Source: CAWCTD01 sp963798455
GTDB taxonomy: Bacteria; Acidobacteriota; Terriglobia; Bryobacterales; Bryobacteraceae
Length of the DNA stretch: 64,000 bases
Assembly: GCA_963798455.1 (NCBI GenBank)
Contig: CAWCTD010000003.1
Coordinates: 372,001 to 436,000 of the forward strand
Direction: 5' to 3'
In this document: piece after piece, positions 1-10,100 of the stretch
Position numbering within the stretch: the first letter of the stretch is position 1
How the letters are laid out: each line of letters begins with the position of its first letter
Made by a program: the position numbers and the translations under genes
The notes under the pieces: generated by a model
Databases searched by the model: none
Told to the model about the DNA's origin: nothing
The model's input: only the letters and a program-made list of their open reading frames with translations

Positions 1-545
1 TTGCCAGTCGTAAAGCTCGTATAGACTGACGGATCTATATTATGCTGCTTTTTCGGTCCGGTAATATCTTCCCCTTCCTGCATCCAAAGCGTCACGTTCT
101 TATTAGCGAAAGCAGAAGTCATGCCATCATGATCCGGATGCGCGTGCGTGATAGCAATTTCAAGCGGCAGTTTGCCCACTAAGCCGTAGACGACAGTGCG
201 AAACTCTTCCGCGGCGTTCTTTCGCGGCGCTATCATGTCCGGGGCATAGCCGTCAATATAGTTGTTGCCCAAGTCAATCATCAACGCCTTTGTTTCACCG
301 CAAATCAGATACATGTCTGTGCCAAAGGCCCCGAGTATGGCGGTTTTGACGCCGGGGTCGTTAATCTGATAGATGCCTTGCCCTATTTTATAAATGATGT
401 AGGAACCGTATTTTACATTGTCGCCGAGTTTGACCAGCGGAGAAGCGTCAAAGGATGCCGCCGATTGCGCAAACGCAGAAGTAGTAAGCAATAGGCTGCA
501 CAGAATTGAAACTACCATGGCACGTGGCACAAGGTTCCTTACCAT
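1..545 (-). CDS. Exported metallo-beta-lactamase-fold hydrolase, 3' end outside window
   Basis: The gene reads leftwards from an ATG at 545 and leaves the window still open, giving 181 residues without a stop. The first ~26 residues form a Sec signal peptide (hydrophobic core VVSILCSLLL, cleavage after AFA). The diagnostic metal-binding motif THAHPDHDG lies at residues 133-141, after a predicted beta-rich stretch ending in LMIDLGNN, as in the MBL superfamily (glyoxalase II/beta-lactamase fold). A strong Shine-Dalgarno, GGAGGAGA, sits just upstream on the minus strand and fixes the start. The protein should act in the periplasm on an ester, lactam or phosphoester-type substrate; the specificity cannot be read from this half. 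Confidence 0.85.
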   Translation of the reverse strand, partial: MVRNLVPRAMVVSILCSLLLTTSAFAQSAASFDASPLVKLGDNVKYGSYIIYKIGQGIYQINDPGVKTAILGAFGTDMYLICGETKALMIDLGNNYIDGYAPDMIAPRKNAAEEFRTVVYGLVGKLPLEIAITHAHPDHDGMTSAFANKNVTLWMQEGEDITGPKKQHNIDPSVYTSFTTG

Positions 546-879
546 TGTTCTCTCCTCCATTTTCTTGTCGTGTAGTGTCGCATGTCTAGCCCAGTAGATT
601 CTACATCTGGTGGTGAGAGAATTCAAGGCAAACATCTTCTTCCGGCCATTGCGGTAGTTGGAGCAGGGCGCAAGTGCCAGGAGGAAGCTGAAGTAAACCC
701 CAAGAATTGGAGCAGTGGCTTAAGCGGGAACTTCCGTTCTGGAGTCCCGAGTCCGATTCAGTATACCCCCAGCCGCCGTCCTTTAATCCTACGACTTGCG
801 TTCTTTCCTCGTGGAGCCGTGTTCAACCCCGCGAAGCGCAGTTTTCGCCCGGCCGGAAAGATCCAAAACCGGGAAAGCC

Positions 880-1100
880 AGTCTTTTCAGCGCATTCCAG
901 AAACACCTCGCTGACGATCGCGTCCTTGACCGCATAATCTGGCGGTTTGCATCGCTTCTCCTTCGCCGAAGCCCAGCCGCTCATCCAACTCTCGAACCAG
1001 AACCAAGCCGCCGTCCGAAGTGATTCGTGACCCTTGGAAATCAACCTTGAGGCACGCGTTGAACGAGAGTTGGAATGGTTGATTTTGTCTTTCACCCATT
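880..1100 (-). pseudogene. IS1380-family transposase N-terminal relic
   Basis: One minus-strand frame reads LKVDFQGSRITSDGGLVLV followed by RELDERLGFGE. This is the characteristic N-terminal signature of IS1380-family DDE transposases (usual form: ...F.....TSDGGLLLLRELDERLGL...). After about 45 residues the similarity ends in another frame and no catalytic domain follows, so only the leading tenth of a ~450-residue transposase remains. It fills most of the gap between the metallo-hydrolase and fucP. I see no terminal inverted repeats and regard this as a dead fragment. Confidence 0.6.
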
Positions 1101-1271
1101 GGGTGTTGACCTCCAAAACGCCTTTATCACATCGAAACCCGCATGAATAAAGGCGTCGGACGCCATCAAGAAGTTATCAGTACCTGTTCAAAACGGAAAT
1201 GCGGGATGAGACTTGTGGGAATCACAGTGATATCGCCCCCCCTTTCGGGCTATGCCCGCGAGCGTGGCGCG

Positions 1272-2570
1272 CTACGCCGCGGACGTGGTGCGGACCTTCG
1301 AGCCGACGAAAGCGTAATAGGCGACGTACAAGTAACACAGCAGCGGCACGAGCATCGCCAGCGCCATGCTTCTGGTGCGATCGAAGATAAGGCCCATCAA
1401 AGGCGTCAAGGCCGCGCCCCCGACGATCGCCATCACCACCATCGAGCCGCCCAGCTTCGTGTTCGGGCCAAGCTCCTTGATCGACAAGGCGAAAATCGTG
1501 GGGAACATCAGCGACATGAAGAAGCTGGTCAGGAAGATGGCCCACATCCCCACCCAGCCAGGATGGAGCACGCCCACGGCGACCAGGGCCACATTGGCGA
1601 ACGCGTACATCCCCATCAGCGTGCGGGGCTGAATGAAGCTCATCAGGTACGTCGCCGAGAACCTCCCCACGCAGAATGCCACCAGCGTCCCTGTCAGGAA
1701 GTAGCCCGCAATCTTCTCCGGCTGGCGGGTATAGTCCTGCACGTATTGGATGAAGTAGCTCCAGGTTCCCACCTGTGCGCCCACGTAGAAGAACTGCGCC
1801 AGCACGCCCTTGACGAAGTGCGGATGCTTGAAAAGGTCCGTGAAGCGTCCTTTGTGCCGCCCCTCCGCCGAGTCGGCCTCCTCCGCGATCTTCGGGAACC
1901 TGGTCATCATGATCAGCAAGGCCCACACGAAGACCACGCAGCCCAGAACCAGGTAGGGGGCCACCACCCTCATGGTTTCGTGCTGCAGGTAGGCGTCATA
2001 TGTTCCGGCTGCCTTGAGCGCCGCGATCTGCGCCTGGTCGTACTCGATCCCGGAGAAGATAAAGACGGTGCCGATGAGCACCCCCGTGATCGAGCCGAAC
2101 GGGTTGAAGGCTTGCGAGAAGTTCAACCTCCGCTCGGAGGTCCGGGGGTCGCCCAGCATGGCGACAAACGGGTTGGCGCCCGTCTCCAGGAAAGACAGCC
2201 CGCTGGCGATCACAAACAGGGCGAACAGGAAGAAGCCGTAGTGCCGCACCACCGCCGCGGGCCAGAACAGCAGCGTGCCGGCGCTGTAAAGCAGCAGTCC
2301 GATCACCAGCCCCGTCTTGTAGCTGTACTTCCGCATGATCAGGGCCGCCGGCATGGCCAGCAGAAAGTACCCCATGTAGAAAGCGGACTGGAGCAGACCC
2401 GCCTGAAAACGGCTCATCTCGAACGACTTCATGAACTGCTTGATCAGGACATCGTTCAGGTTGTTGGGAATTCCCCAGAAGAAAAACAGCGCCGTGACCA
2501 GGACAAAGGGCAGGACGTAACCGGCGGCAAACAGCTTCGGTGGGGCGCTTGTTGTGGGCTGTGCACTCAT
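1272..2570 (-). CDS. fucP: FucP-type sugar:H+ symporter (FHS family, MFS)
   Basis: A 432-residue, 12-TM major facilitator of the fucose/galactose/glucose:H+ symporter family, close in length to E. coli FucP (438). The N-terminal signature FFFWGIPNNLNDVLI (30-44) places Asp40 where E. coli FucP has the essential Asp46. SFLETGANPFVAMLG (126-140) places Glu129 where FucP has Glu135. Both proton-coupling acids are therefore kept. It acts in the inner membrane; the sugar could be L-fucose or another neutral hexose, since family members differ. It lies downstream of hydrolase, mutarotase and kinase genes that suit sugar uptake and processing. Start: ATG at 2570 with a weak CAGGGT ribosome site. Confidence 0.88.
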   Translation of the reverse strand: MSAQPTTSAPPKLFAAGYVLPFVLVTALFFFWGIPNNLNDVLIKQFMKSFEMSRFQAGLLQSAFYMGYFLLAMPAALIMRKYSYKTGLVIGLLLYSAGTLLFWPAAVVRHYGFFLFALFVIASGLSFLETGANPFVAMLGDPRTSERRLNFSQAFNPFGSITGVLIGTVFIFSGIEYDQAQIAALKAAGTYDAYLQHETMRVVAPYLVLGCVVFVWALLIMMTRFPKIAEEADSAEGRHKGRFTDLFKHPHFVKGVLAQFFYVGAQVGTWSYFIQYVQDYTRQPEKIAGYFLTGTLVAFCVGRFSATYLMSFIQPRTLMGMYAFANVALVAVGVLHPGWVGMWAIFLTSFFMSLMFPTIFALSIKELGPNTKLGGSMVVMAIVGGAALTPLMGLIFDRTRSMALAMLVPLLCYLYVAYYAFVGSKVRTTSAA

Positions 2571-2672
2571 GTTCGTGTACCCTGCAAGAATGCTTGACCA
2601 TATCCGGCGGCTCCGCCGCCTCTCCAGAACGGAAGCGGCGGGGCGTGGCTAGACTCAATGCTGTTCACTCAA

Positions 2673-3647
2673 CTACGTCCCCGCGCTACTCCGCCTGGGG
2701 TGCGAGGCCCCAGGAGTGACCACCAATACCGCCTCGTTGCCTGCTGGCGCGGAGATCCACGCCCTTCTGGGCACTTCAGAGTCACTCGCTTCGATCTGAG
2801 GTCCACATTGGCTGAGGGAGATAGGACACGGCGCCGCGCCCACCATGTAGCCATCGTAGATGGGCCTGCCGTTCTCTAGGCTGGCCAGCGGATAGATGGC
2901 CCCAATATAGGTCTTGAGGAACATCCAGGACTGTGAGTAGCCGATAAGACAGGAACGCCGCACCGCCAGTCCAGCCAGCAGTGCCTGCGGCGGACTACTC
3001 TCTACCACCGCGCCCACGTGGCTGAGTGTGTCCCATACCAGCCCGTTTTCTGTTTCTCGGGAGGAATCTCCGGGCCGCATGCCGATGGTCGTGCAGTTTG
3101 CCGGGTCGCTGAGGGGAAGCGGGTTGGGCCAGGACAGCGGAGCGTATCGTTCGGGATCGAACGTCTTCAGCGCCTTCACTGCGTTTGGCTTGCTGGCGAC
3201 GCCGACGTAGACGTTGCCATTTCTGAGGAAGTACCTATGCTGCGCCTGCCACAGGACATCGAGGTCCCAACCCCGGCTCATGTTGATGATCTCGACGATT
3301 ACCCTTCCACTGAACCGCTTCGGGTCGACAGGCCGGCGTACCAGGAGCCGCGTGGTGTAGGGCACGTTGGGAGTTCGAACGCTGACTGTTCCATCTGGTG
3401 CGTATTGGTACACGTTGCCACGCCCGCTGACAAAGAACTCCTGCTCCGCGTAGGGGGCCTTGGCCAAGTCGATGTTCCAAGCGTAGCCGAATGGGTAAGA
3501 CCATAGGGTCACCGAAATTGGGCCAGTGACTTGCGGCACAGGCGTCACGACACGCTGTGTCAGCGCGGGCGCCAAGCATGCAATCGCCCCACCCGGGACC
3601 AGTCTGCGGAGCCGTCCGAACCAACGCACTGCGAGGAAGTTCTCCAT
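2673..3647 (-). pseudogene. Alpha/beta hydrolase domain protein (Abhydrolase_10-like), C-terminally truncated
   Basis: This 324-residue frame matches the first two thirds of the large secreted alpha/beta-hydrolase family often called 'alpha/beta hydrolase domain-containing' (usual length ~430-500, from memory). It has a short hydrophobic leader, the conserved VEIINMSRGWDLDVLW block (118-133), and the nucleophile elbow GYSQS with Ser239, followed by GRPIYDGYMVGAA (260-272). After ~290 the similarity stops, and the acid/His part of the triad is missing because fucP begins 103 bases further on. It is probably a broken gene. A separate C-terminal piece of the same family lies upstream at 6281-6637, so the two are out of order for one gene. 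Confidence 0.6.
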
Positions 3648-3679
3648 GGGTGATTACCCGTGTCTTGCCTGCTCCCGCA

Positions 3680-4894
3680 CTATGCGAAGGTCACCGAGTA
3701 TAGCCCGTCCCAACCGGCAGATTCCGGAATAGACTCCGCAGCAGTTACGAACGCGCAGTACTCAAGAGCCAGACAGCTCTTGGCGGGAAGCCACCGGTAC
3801 GCAGGCACGCCGAACAGACGGCCGCGCTCCACCATTCGCCTGCGTGATTCCAGCAACGGGGAAACGCCAAACTCCATGCCACAGGCAAGACCTCGCCCAT
3901 TCCACGGCGGCGCCGTGCGCAAGTGGTTCTCCTCCCAGCGTCCGAGCCAAGGGAAATCCTTCCGCTGCCAGACATAGCCAAACAGCACCTTCGTCCGCGG
4001 GCACCACGCGAGGAACGAGGCCTGCGCACGCTCCGGGTCCATTAAGTGAGCCGTAAAGCCGCCCGACATCGGTTCGGAAGCGCAGGAACGAAGGTCCGTC
4101 GTCCCCCCGTCCTTCCGAGGGCAATAAGGCCAGAGGAACTCCGCGTCGGCTTTCTGGAAGCCCTGGTTGTCGTTGAACTGCGCACCAATCACCTTCGACC
4201 GGGTCGCCGTCGCTCGGAACTGGGTCACGCCGGGTTCCAGGAACGGAGACCCGAGTGTCACATGTTGGGTCCAGGCAATCGGCCGATCGGAAGGAGAGAG
4301 ATTCTCAAGGCTTTCCGTGAACCGGACCACACCCCCATGTGGAGCGAGGCAGACCTGCCGCCTGAACCTTATCTGTGCCCTTTCGAGCATCGCGTCCTGG
4401 CTTATCGAGCGGCCGTCACACGAGACTGTATAGAGTGCCACGGGTGCCTCACCATGAACGGGCATTCCCGCCGCCGCTTCTGCCTCGCTTGGCGGGCCGA
4501 AAGTGTCCAAACAGAGACTGTGTCCCATAAGCCCAGCGAGCAGCCGGGCCTCATCGATCACGCCGTATTCGGGGTGGATCGCAGGGTCGTAGGCGGAAGG
4601 CTCAATGGACGGCCAATGGGGAATCCACAGGGGGTTCGTGCCTGTGGGCTTGTGCAGGATCTCTGCGACATGGCCGCCTTCAACCGTGATCGTGACACGA
4701 ACAGTGTCGTTCTCGACTTGGATTGCGCGACGGCTGTGGAATTCTACCTCCCGGGGCGGTCTTTGCGGCTGCGGGCCGACTGGAGAACTGTTCCTTCGCC
4801 GCGGGGACGCTGCACGCACGCCCAACGCCAAGGCGGACGCACCGATCGACAACAGCTTCATCAGGATGAAGTTCGGACTATTCCCTATCATCAT
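3680..4894 (-). CDS. Exported galactose-mutarotase-like protein
   Basis: A 404-residue protein from the ATG at 4894; an earlier TTG at 4912 is possible but has no better ribosome site. The N-terminus carries a signal-like segment (MKLLSIGASALALGVRAA). The body has the beta-sandwich pattern of the aldose 1-epimerase/mutarotase superfamily: VTITVEGGHVAEILHKPTG near the front, WTQHVTLGSPFL in the middle, and a late block around GRGLACGMEFGVSP. Members of this fold bind sugars and catalyse anomer interconversion or related steps. The canonical GalM catalytic Glu and His residues cannot be placed by eye, so enzymatic activity is inferred. It is tandem with sugar genes on the same strand and probably works in the periplasm. 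Confidence 0.6.
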   Translation of the reverse strand: MMIGNSPNFILMKLLSIGASALALGVRAASPRRRNSSPVGPQPQRPPREVEFHSRRAIQVENDTVRVTITVEGGHVAEILHKPTGTNPLWIPHWPSIEPSAYDPAIHPEYGVIDEARLLAGLMGHSLCLDTFGPPSEAEAAAGMPVHGEAPVALYTVSCDGRSISQDAMLERAQIRFRRQVCLAPHGGVVRFTESLENLSPSDRPIAWTQHVTLGSPFLEPGVTQFRATATRSKVIGAQFNDNQGFQKADAEFLWPYCPRKDGGTTDLRSCASEPMSGGFTAHLMDPERAQASFLAWCPRTKVLFGYVWQRKDFPWLGRWEENHLRTAPPWNGRGLACGMEFGVSPLLESRRRMVERGRLFGVPAYRWLPAKSCLALEYCAFVTAAESIPESAGWDGLYSVTFA

Positions 4895-5348
4895 GTCTCT
4901 GTACAAGTGCAAAATTTCCGTGCTGCAGTTACCTTGCGGTGGAGCCTGGAAACCCGGTTACGAGCCGAGAACCAAGAGCCGGGCGGGCCCAAAGTCCCCG
5001 ATTCAGCATGGAGTCCATCTTCACACATCGATGCCACGCAACTCCCCCACTATGTATATAACCTCTGGGTCGCATCGTCAACCACAGTCTGATGGCTACC
5101 AGAACAGGTTTGGCTGCATCGTCAGGATGACATCTAGATTTCATACTGATTCCAAGTGGCTTAGCAGGAGAATAATGGATATAGCAACTTTCCCATGACT
5201 GTGGCAGTTCCGGCATTGCTTTGAGCCCTGCACAAGGGTACCATCTACCTTTCGACATCGGAGAGCAAGAGCCGGCGGGCCGCGTTGAAAACGCAGCAAG
5301 TTAATGGGCTTTCTTCCAGGGCCCACCAGCCTCGGGTCAAACGAGATT
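4895..5348. other. Divergent intergenic region between mutarotase-like gene and PfkB kinase
   Basis: About 450 bases separate two divergent genes, so both promoters should lie here. Base composition is lower in GC than the flanks. I see only tiny open frames with no recognisable product and no clear hairpin terminator. No RNA gene or repeat is apparent. Confidence 0.5.
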
Positions 5349-6242
5349 ATGCGGCTACTCAACATCGGCGAGATTCTGTGGGACGTTATCGGAGAGGAGG
5401 AGCAACTTGGCGGCGCCCTGCTGAACTTCTCCGTGCACGTCTCGCGCCTTGGGCACCAGGCATTCCTGGTGAGTGCCGTTGGCAATGACGAGCGTGGAGA
5501 CCGCGCGCTGGAAGCAGCACGCGCATCGGGCCTGTCGACGGATTTTGTGCAGCGCTCAAGCGAGTTTCACACCGGAATCGTGAGGGTCACGTTGGATCAT
5601 GACCGCCAGCCCTGTTTCGTGATCCAGCGTCCGGCCGCCTACGATTCAATCACCCTGGATGAGCCCGCGCGGGCGCAGCTCGCCTCGCTGAATCCGGATT
5701 GGATCTGTTACGGCACCCTGCTTTCCATGTACCCGCGCGGGCGAGACGCGGTGGTGAAGGCGATGGAAGCCGCGCCGAGGGCGGGACGTTTTTACGACGT
5801 GAACCTGCGGAAGGACTGCTACACTCCCGAGTTGGTTCTCGAACTGCTCCGGCGGGCGGACGTGGTGAAGCTGAATGACTCCGAGGCGAGCGCCGTTAGC
5901 GGGATGCTTGGAACAGACCACGTCACCTTGGAAGCGTTCTGCCGGGATTGCACGTCGCGCCTCGGATGGAAAGCCGTCTGTGTCACTCGTGGCGAAAGAG
6001 GTTGCGTTGTCCTGGCCGGCGATCAATACGCTGAGAATCCTGGATATAGAACACAAGTTGCTGATGCCGTGGGCGCGGGCGACGCATTCGCGGCTGCGTT
6101 TCTCCACGGCCTCAATGCCGGATGGCCGGTCGCCGAGATCGGCGATTTTGCGAATCGTCTGGGCGCACTGGTTGCCAGTCGGCCCGGTGGCGCTCCCCAA
6201 TGGTCGCTGGAAGAGCTGCCGGCGCTGCCCGCATCCCGCTAA
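5349..6242 (+). CDS. PfkB-family sugar kinase (fructokinase/ribokinase-like)
   Basis: A 297-residue kinase from the ATG at 5349, chosen because the family fold starts at MRLLNIGEILWDVIG; a start 15 codons earlier adds only non-homologous residues. The N-terminal half has the PfkB substrate pocket (GGALLNFSVHVSRLG, then VSAVGNDERGD). FYDVNLRKDCY (148-158) matches the fructokinase DVNLR block. The C-terminal PfkB signature DAVGAGDAFAAAFLHGL (239-255) has the catalytic base Asp245. It is a cytoplasmic ATP-dependent phosphorylation of a hexose or ketohexose; fructose is the likeliest guess from the DVNLR block. It stands alone on the plus strand. Confidence 0.85.
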   Translation: MRLLNIGEILWDVIGEEEQLGGALLNFSVHVSRLGHQAFLVSAVGNDERGDRALEAARASGLSTDFVQRSSEFHTGIVRVTLDHDRQPCFVIQRPAAYDSITLDEPARAQLASLNPDWICYGTLLSMYPRGRDAVVKAMEAAPRAGRFYDVNLRKDCYTPELVLELLRRADVVKLNDSEASAVSGMLGTDHVTLEAFCRDCTSRLGWKAVCVTRGERGCVVLAGDQYAENPGYRTQVADAVGAGDAFAAAFLHGLNAGWPVAEIGDFANRLGALVASRPGGAPQWSLEELPALPASR

Positions 6243-6280
6243 CGGTCCACGCGGAGGAACCAGGATGGAAGTACAGGCCG

Positions 6281-6637
6281 TCAGCGTAAGTCGGCTTGTT
6301 CGGCAGCCGACTTGGTACTCTGTGCGTCGGCGCGGGTCAGCCAGCGCTCGCTGACGAGGCTGTCGGCCTCTTCGGCCACATTTGCCACATACTCCGCCCG
6401 ATTCTGGCATAGGTTCCGAAGCTTCGCCTGATCGAGGAGAACCTTGTGGCCCGACACGCGGCGCTCACCGGCTCCGCTGGTCGGGAAGTAGGTGGCAATG
6501 GGAATGTCCACAAACGGCGTGCGGACACCGCCGACCGCGTCTCCATGCTGATCCCTTGTTTCCAACCAACAAACCTCCGCCACGCTGACAAGCGGTTGCA
6601 GCGGCAGCGGGCCGCGATTGAATGCCGATTTCAACAA
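6281..6637 (-). pseudogene. C-terminal fragment of an Abhydrolase_10-like hydrolase
   Basis: A 118-residue frame reading DQHGDAVGGVRTPFVDIPIA followed by TYFPTSGAGE, and later a helix with EYVANVAEEADSLVSERWL then ADAQ. This is the typical tail of the large alpha/beta hydrolase family, whose members end with a G[NG]..GGVR.P.VDVPVATY block and an amphipathic helix. No nucleophile elbow precedes it, so it is an isolated tail. The N-terminal piece at 2673-3647 is on the same strand but downstream, so a simple insertion into one gene cannot explain the pair. Tandem copies followed by deletion, or a rearrangement, would. Confidence 0.5.
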
Positions 6638-7158
6638 GGGATGAGGCCGGTCTCCCGTGGGGCAGTGCGGTCCTTCGGCCTCATCCGCAGCGCTGATATT
6701 ATCCGATTTGCCTGCCAGAAGAAATGCCGTCCGCGGTATCGTGGAAGAAAGTTGTCATAGCATTTATGTATCGCGTAAGTCACTGAAACCAGTAGGCTTA
6801 CAGTTCTATGGGTGTTCAGCACGGCAGCGGAAGACGGGAGGATCGTATCACAATGTGCTTGACGTGGGGACTGTTTAGGGATATTAGACATATTGGGTCT
6901 ACAGCGATCACGCTCTTCAGGCCGGAGCAGCTGCAAGAACGGCCAGAAGGGACTGGTTTCAGCGAATATGTGATTTCGTTTATCTTGCTGCAACTCAGGG
7001 CCTGTGATGTATTCAGCCCGACGGGCGGGCTGGGTCTGGCTGACATACCGCTCTAGTTCGACTGGTGCGTCAGCCTAGCCCTCTTTGCTTGTTGTCAGGG
7101 GATTGACGGCGAAGGCGGCGATGGTGAAGTTCTCGCCGGGGATATTTGGAAGGGGATT
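6638..7158. other. Upstream region of the TonB receptor gene
   Basis: Some 520 bases with no convincing gene. A short hairpin (AGCCCG/CGGGCT, 7016-7032) lies about 130 bases ahead of the receptor start and may be part of the leader. The ribosome site GGAAGGGG precedes the ATG at 7159. The receptor promoter should be here but I cannot assign it with confidence. Confidence 0.4.
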
Positions 7159-10100
7159 ATGAGTTCTCGAGCCACTCAGCATTCAGTTGCAGGCAGATTA
7201 CTTTGTGTGCTGTTTGTTTTGGCGTTCGCCTTCGTGGCGTACGCCCAGCTTGACCGAGGGCAGATTTCGGGAGCAGTGCGGGACCCGAGCCAAGCGCTCA
7301 TCGCGGGCGCGACCCTAACGGCACGGAACGTCCAGACCAACAACACCGTGTCGACCAAGACGGAGTCCGGCGGCTTGTACCTCTTTGTGAATTTACCTGT
7401 CGGTCAGTATGAGGTCACGGCGGAAGCGACGGGCTTCAAAAAGTTCATCCGGTCGAACATCACCGTGGATGCTGCCCGCTCCACGAACGTGGACATCGTT
7501 CTGGAAGTGGGCTCGACGACGGAATCGGTGACGGTGACTGCGACCGCCGCGATGCTGGCGACGGACACCGCCGCACAAGGGGGCATTGTCGAGAACCGGC
7601 AGATGACGGACCTTGCGATGAATGGTCGGAATCCGTTTTATCTGGCCGAGATCAAGCCTGGCGTGGTCGGCGACCAGTTCAATTCCTTCAATCCCGCCAC
7701 GATGTACACGGGCTTGAAAATCAACGGAGGCCAGGGGCATAGCAATGCCGTGACCGTGGACGGCGTCAACTTCGAGCGGATGCGCGGGGACTATAACAGC
7801 AACACCCAACTCGGGGTCCTCAACGTGGACGCGATCCAGGAGGTTCAGATTCTCACGAGCACCTATCCGGCCGAGTATGGGCGCGCCAAGGACGCCCAAG
7901 TCCGTTTCGTGACCAAGAGCGGCACCCGGGACTTTCATGGAACGCTATTCGAGTTCTTCCGCAACAAGGCTTTGGACGCGAATAGCTGGACGCGCAATAC
8001 TAGCACCCAGGCATTTCAAAATGCCCATCCGGCGCCCCTGAGCTGGAACCAGCCGGGCTTCTCCCTGGGCGGTCCCTTCGTGATCCCCAAGGTGTTCAAC
8101 ACGGACCGGAAGAAGTTGTTTTTCTTTTTCTCGGAAGAGTGGATGTATTGGCGCGCGACTTACACGACCACCAACACGGTCCCGTCTCTGGCCATGCGCC
8201 GCGGGGATTTCAGCGAACTGCTGAGTTCTTCCAATCCCTTTTTCAACGCCGTCAAGACCATCAAAGATCCCACCAACAACAGCGCGCCTTTTCCAAACAA
8301 CATCATCCCTGCCAACCGGCAAAGCCCGAATGGGATCGGCATTCTGAACTCGTATCCGGCTCCGACACCGGGATACCAGATAGGCAACCTCAACGTGATT
8401 CAGTCGGAACCGGACCCGGTCAACCAATGGAAAGACACGACGCACTGGGATTATTACCAGGGCAATAACAAGATCACCTTCGCCGGGACGTACTATTGGT
8501 ACGAAGAATTCACGCCGTTTTCGGGTACTTACTCGAGCACCAACAACGTAAGCGGCCTGGACCGCTTCAACAGGTACTGGACGCGGCCAAACATGACCGG
8601 CACGGTTTCCCTTACGAGTACCATCACACCGACGCTGGTGAATGACGTTTCATACGCCGCGGGCACGGACATTGTGCATATCACCGTTTATCCGGAGGAA
8701 GGTGTCGAAAAGTACGATCGAAGGTTATATGGGATTAACTTCCCTCATGTCTATCCGGATAAAGACAAGGTCATGTCCTACATAATCCCCAGCGCCAGCA
8801 TGACCGGCATCACCGGGATAAGCGGCGGGAGCCCGGGGGCAGTGTCGTCCGGTCCGTTCCACCAGCTGATCGACAATTTCACGTGGGTCGCGAAGAATAA
8901 TCACACGTTCAAGTTCGGCGCGGTGATCGAGCATGGGCGGCAGCACAATGGCGAGCAAACGGGTGGTGAGGCCGGGTCCTTTTCCTTCTCGGACACGGGC
9001 TTGCCCAATACAACCGGCGTTGCCCTTGGCAATGTCGTGCTAGGAAATTACACCTCGTATTCGGAGAGCGGTCCCCATATATCCACCCAACTCATTAGTT
9101 GGGCCTTCGATGCCTACGCCCAAGATACCTGGAGAGTTACTCCCAGTCTCACGCTGGAGATGGGCGTGCGCTATACCAAGCAGCAGCCGTGGCACGCAGA
9201 ATGGAACGATCAAACCAACTTCGTCCCCGCCTATTACGACCCGGCGAAGGCGGCGCAGGTGGACCCGGTTACCGGTTACATCACCTCCGGCGATGCGTAC
9301 AATGGACTTGTCAAGTTCGGCACCGGTATTCCCGACAAAGCCCAGGGACGCGCTATGGCGGCTTTCTTGCCGGACGTGCAGCGCATGTTCCACAACCTGC
9401 CGCTCGGGTATTATAACAGCTCTAGCAACGCCTTCGCGCCGCGCCTTGGCATCGCCTACCGCATGGGCAAAAAGACTGTGTTTCGCGGGGGCGCCGGTAT
9501 ATTCCACGCGAGGGACAACATGTATGGCGGCACGGTAGGCCAGAATCCGGACCGCCTCAGTTACTCCAACAGCTACGGCAGCGTGGACAACCCGGGCGGC
9601 GCGATAGGGTTGGCGCTCCAGGCTCCGGTCGGCAATTCCGGGTTCAATCTCAACCAAAAGTACCCGACTGCGTTCAGCACCAGCGTGTCGATCCAGCGCG
9701 AATTGCCGGGGACCATCGTGCTTGACGTCTCCTACGTGGGGAAGATCGGGATGAACTTGGGCCGGTCTCGCGCCCTCAACCAGTTGGCTCTCGGCACGAT
9801 CACGAGGAATCCGACCATCCAGCCCAATGCCATGCGGCCGTACCTCGGCTTGGCAGGCCTAAATCAGTATGCGACGGACGGGCATTCGAGCTACAACGCG
9901 CTTCAGATAACCCTCGAGCGGCGTTTTAGCAACGGTCTGGGATTCGGCTTGGCCTACACTTGGTCGAAGTACATTTACAACATTACCACGCCGTGGAACG
10001 CCAACCAGTTCCCACGCTCTTTGTCTTCGGACGACTATCCGCATAATCTCACCGTCAACTATATCTATGAGCTGCCGATCCTGAGAAACTCAACCACCCT

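Noticed and set aside
1143..2597. A 484-residue open frame opposite fucP
   Set aside because: Composition is low-complexity Arg/His/Gln; the minus strand encodes a clear transporter.
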